The notes below the pieces were generated by a model. That model was not told the origin of the DNA, did not search any database, and saw nothing but the letters and a program-made list of their open reading frames with translations. 64,000 nt of DNA from Chloroflexota bacterium (lineage in GTDB: Bacteria; Chloroflexota; UBA11872): positions 496,001-560,000 of the forward strand of contig JAPOYR010000011.1 of assembly GCA_026706485.1 (NCBI GenBank), read 5' to 3'. Each line of letters starts with the position of its first letter. Position 1 is the stretch's first letter. Shown one piece after another: positions 63,702-64,000 of this stretch. The translations under genes were made by a program, and so were the position numbers.

Positions 63702-64000
63702 CTACGTCGCAACCGCACGGTCCCGCCGCAGCACCCAGCCGGCCCAGCCGAGCAACGCGAGCGCCCCGGTGCCTAGGAAGGCGTCGAGCGTCCACACCAC
63801 GGCTGTCAGGGATTCGTGACGCAGCCACAGCGTCACGGTGCACGCGATGCACAGCGGGACAAGCACAACCCATACGCGAAGCGTACCGGCCCCGATGTGG
63901 AAGTAGGTGAGCATGGTCAAGAGCGCAAGAAGTGATCCGGCAAGGGTATAGCCCCAGACGAGCTGCGGGACCGGCACGTAGCGGTCCGCGAAGATGATCT
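63702..64000 (-). CDS. Membrane protein, flippase-like C-terminus (partial)
   Basis: The frame is open to the right edge (…IIFADRYVPVPQLVWGYTL…). At least 99 residues with three spans, ending WVLRRDRAVAT. IFADRYVP resembles the 'IFG..F' turn before late spans of Wzx/MurJ-type oligosaccharide flippases, and a glycan locus is a fitting place. The N-terminal part is outside the window, so the identity is tentative. Confidence 0.5.
   Translation of the reverse strand, partial: IIFADRYVPVPQLVWGYTLAGSLLALLTMLTYFHIGAGTLRVWVVLVPLCIACTVTLWLRHESLTAVVWTLDAFLGTGALALLGWAGWVLRRDRAVAT

Overview
The window is high-GC bacterial DNA, densely coding on both strands, with many GTG/TTG starts, short intergenic gaps, ATGA/TTGA gene overlaps and dispersed palindromic repeats. 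The gene mix suggests an uncultured, probably marine or sponge-associated Chloroflexota (SAR202/Caldilinea-like) bacterium: 'AACG' lipoproteins with Pro-Thr-rich stalks carrying cytochrome c or redoxin domains, five phytanoyl-CoA dioxygenase-like proteins, a tungsten aldehyde:ferredoxin oxidoreductase, and RraA, HpcH/HpaI and Gfo/Idh/MocA catabolic enzymes. The phylum is an inference from gene content; no rRNA or marker gene is present.

Layout. 1-9.5 kb: a partial secreted protein, an NHL propeller protein, a DUF6159-like membrane protein, a Tat-exported L,D-transpeptidase-like protein, a minus-strand operon (SMP-30 lactonase, MoaD-like carrier, AOR) and acetyl-CoA synthetase. 9.5-13.7 kb: the most striking region. 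Two c-type cytochrome lipoproteins alternate with three paralogous redoxin lipoproteins. Each redoxin frame is interrupted by one in-frame TGA exactly where the peroxidatic cysteine should be (FYRAFW-TGA-xxC-RTQL). Each TGA is followed, 21 nt before the loop, by the same perfect 6-bp hairpin with a GTG loop, as expected for a bacterial SECIS. I read these as three tandem selenoproteins forming an envelope redox module with the cytochromes. 13.7-26.7 kb: mostly catabolic genes (Gfo/Idh, HNH nuclease, a further Pro-Thr cytochrome lipoprotein, an acyltransferase, HpaI aldolase, BNR sialidase-like protein, M20 peptidase, three PhyH genes, RraA, a TIM-barrel isomerase). 26.7-40.1 kb: a mixed accessory zone (PD40+LRR lipoprotein, CurA-like reductase, phosphotransferase, cupin and Gfo/Idh pair, AbrB/PIN toxin-antitoxin, a substrate-binding lipoprotein with a decayed fragment of a second copy, a P-loop kinase, HAD, two VOC proteins, a YdeI-like protein, a DUF3500 lipoprotein) with several dispersed repeats. 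40.2-45 kb: two more PhyH genes, then carbonic anhydrase next to a SulP transporter, a likely bicarbonate module. 45-64 kb: a cell-surface glycan region with three very large GT-C/YfhO-like membrane proteins, three smaller membrane beta-sandwich proteins that accompany them, GT2 and GT4 glycosyltransferases, a methyltransferase, a NodU/CmcH-type carbamoyltransferase and a flippase-like partial gene at the right edge.

No selA, selB, selC or selD, no tRNA or rRNA, no CRISPR array and no intact insertion sequence was recognised. The selenocysteine machinery, if the reading is right, must lie elsewhere in the genome.
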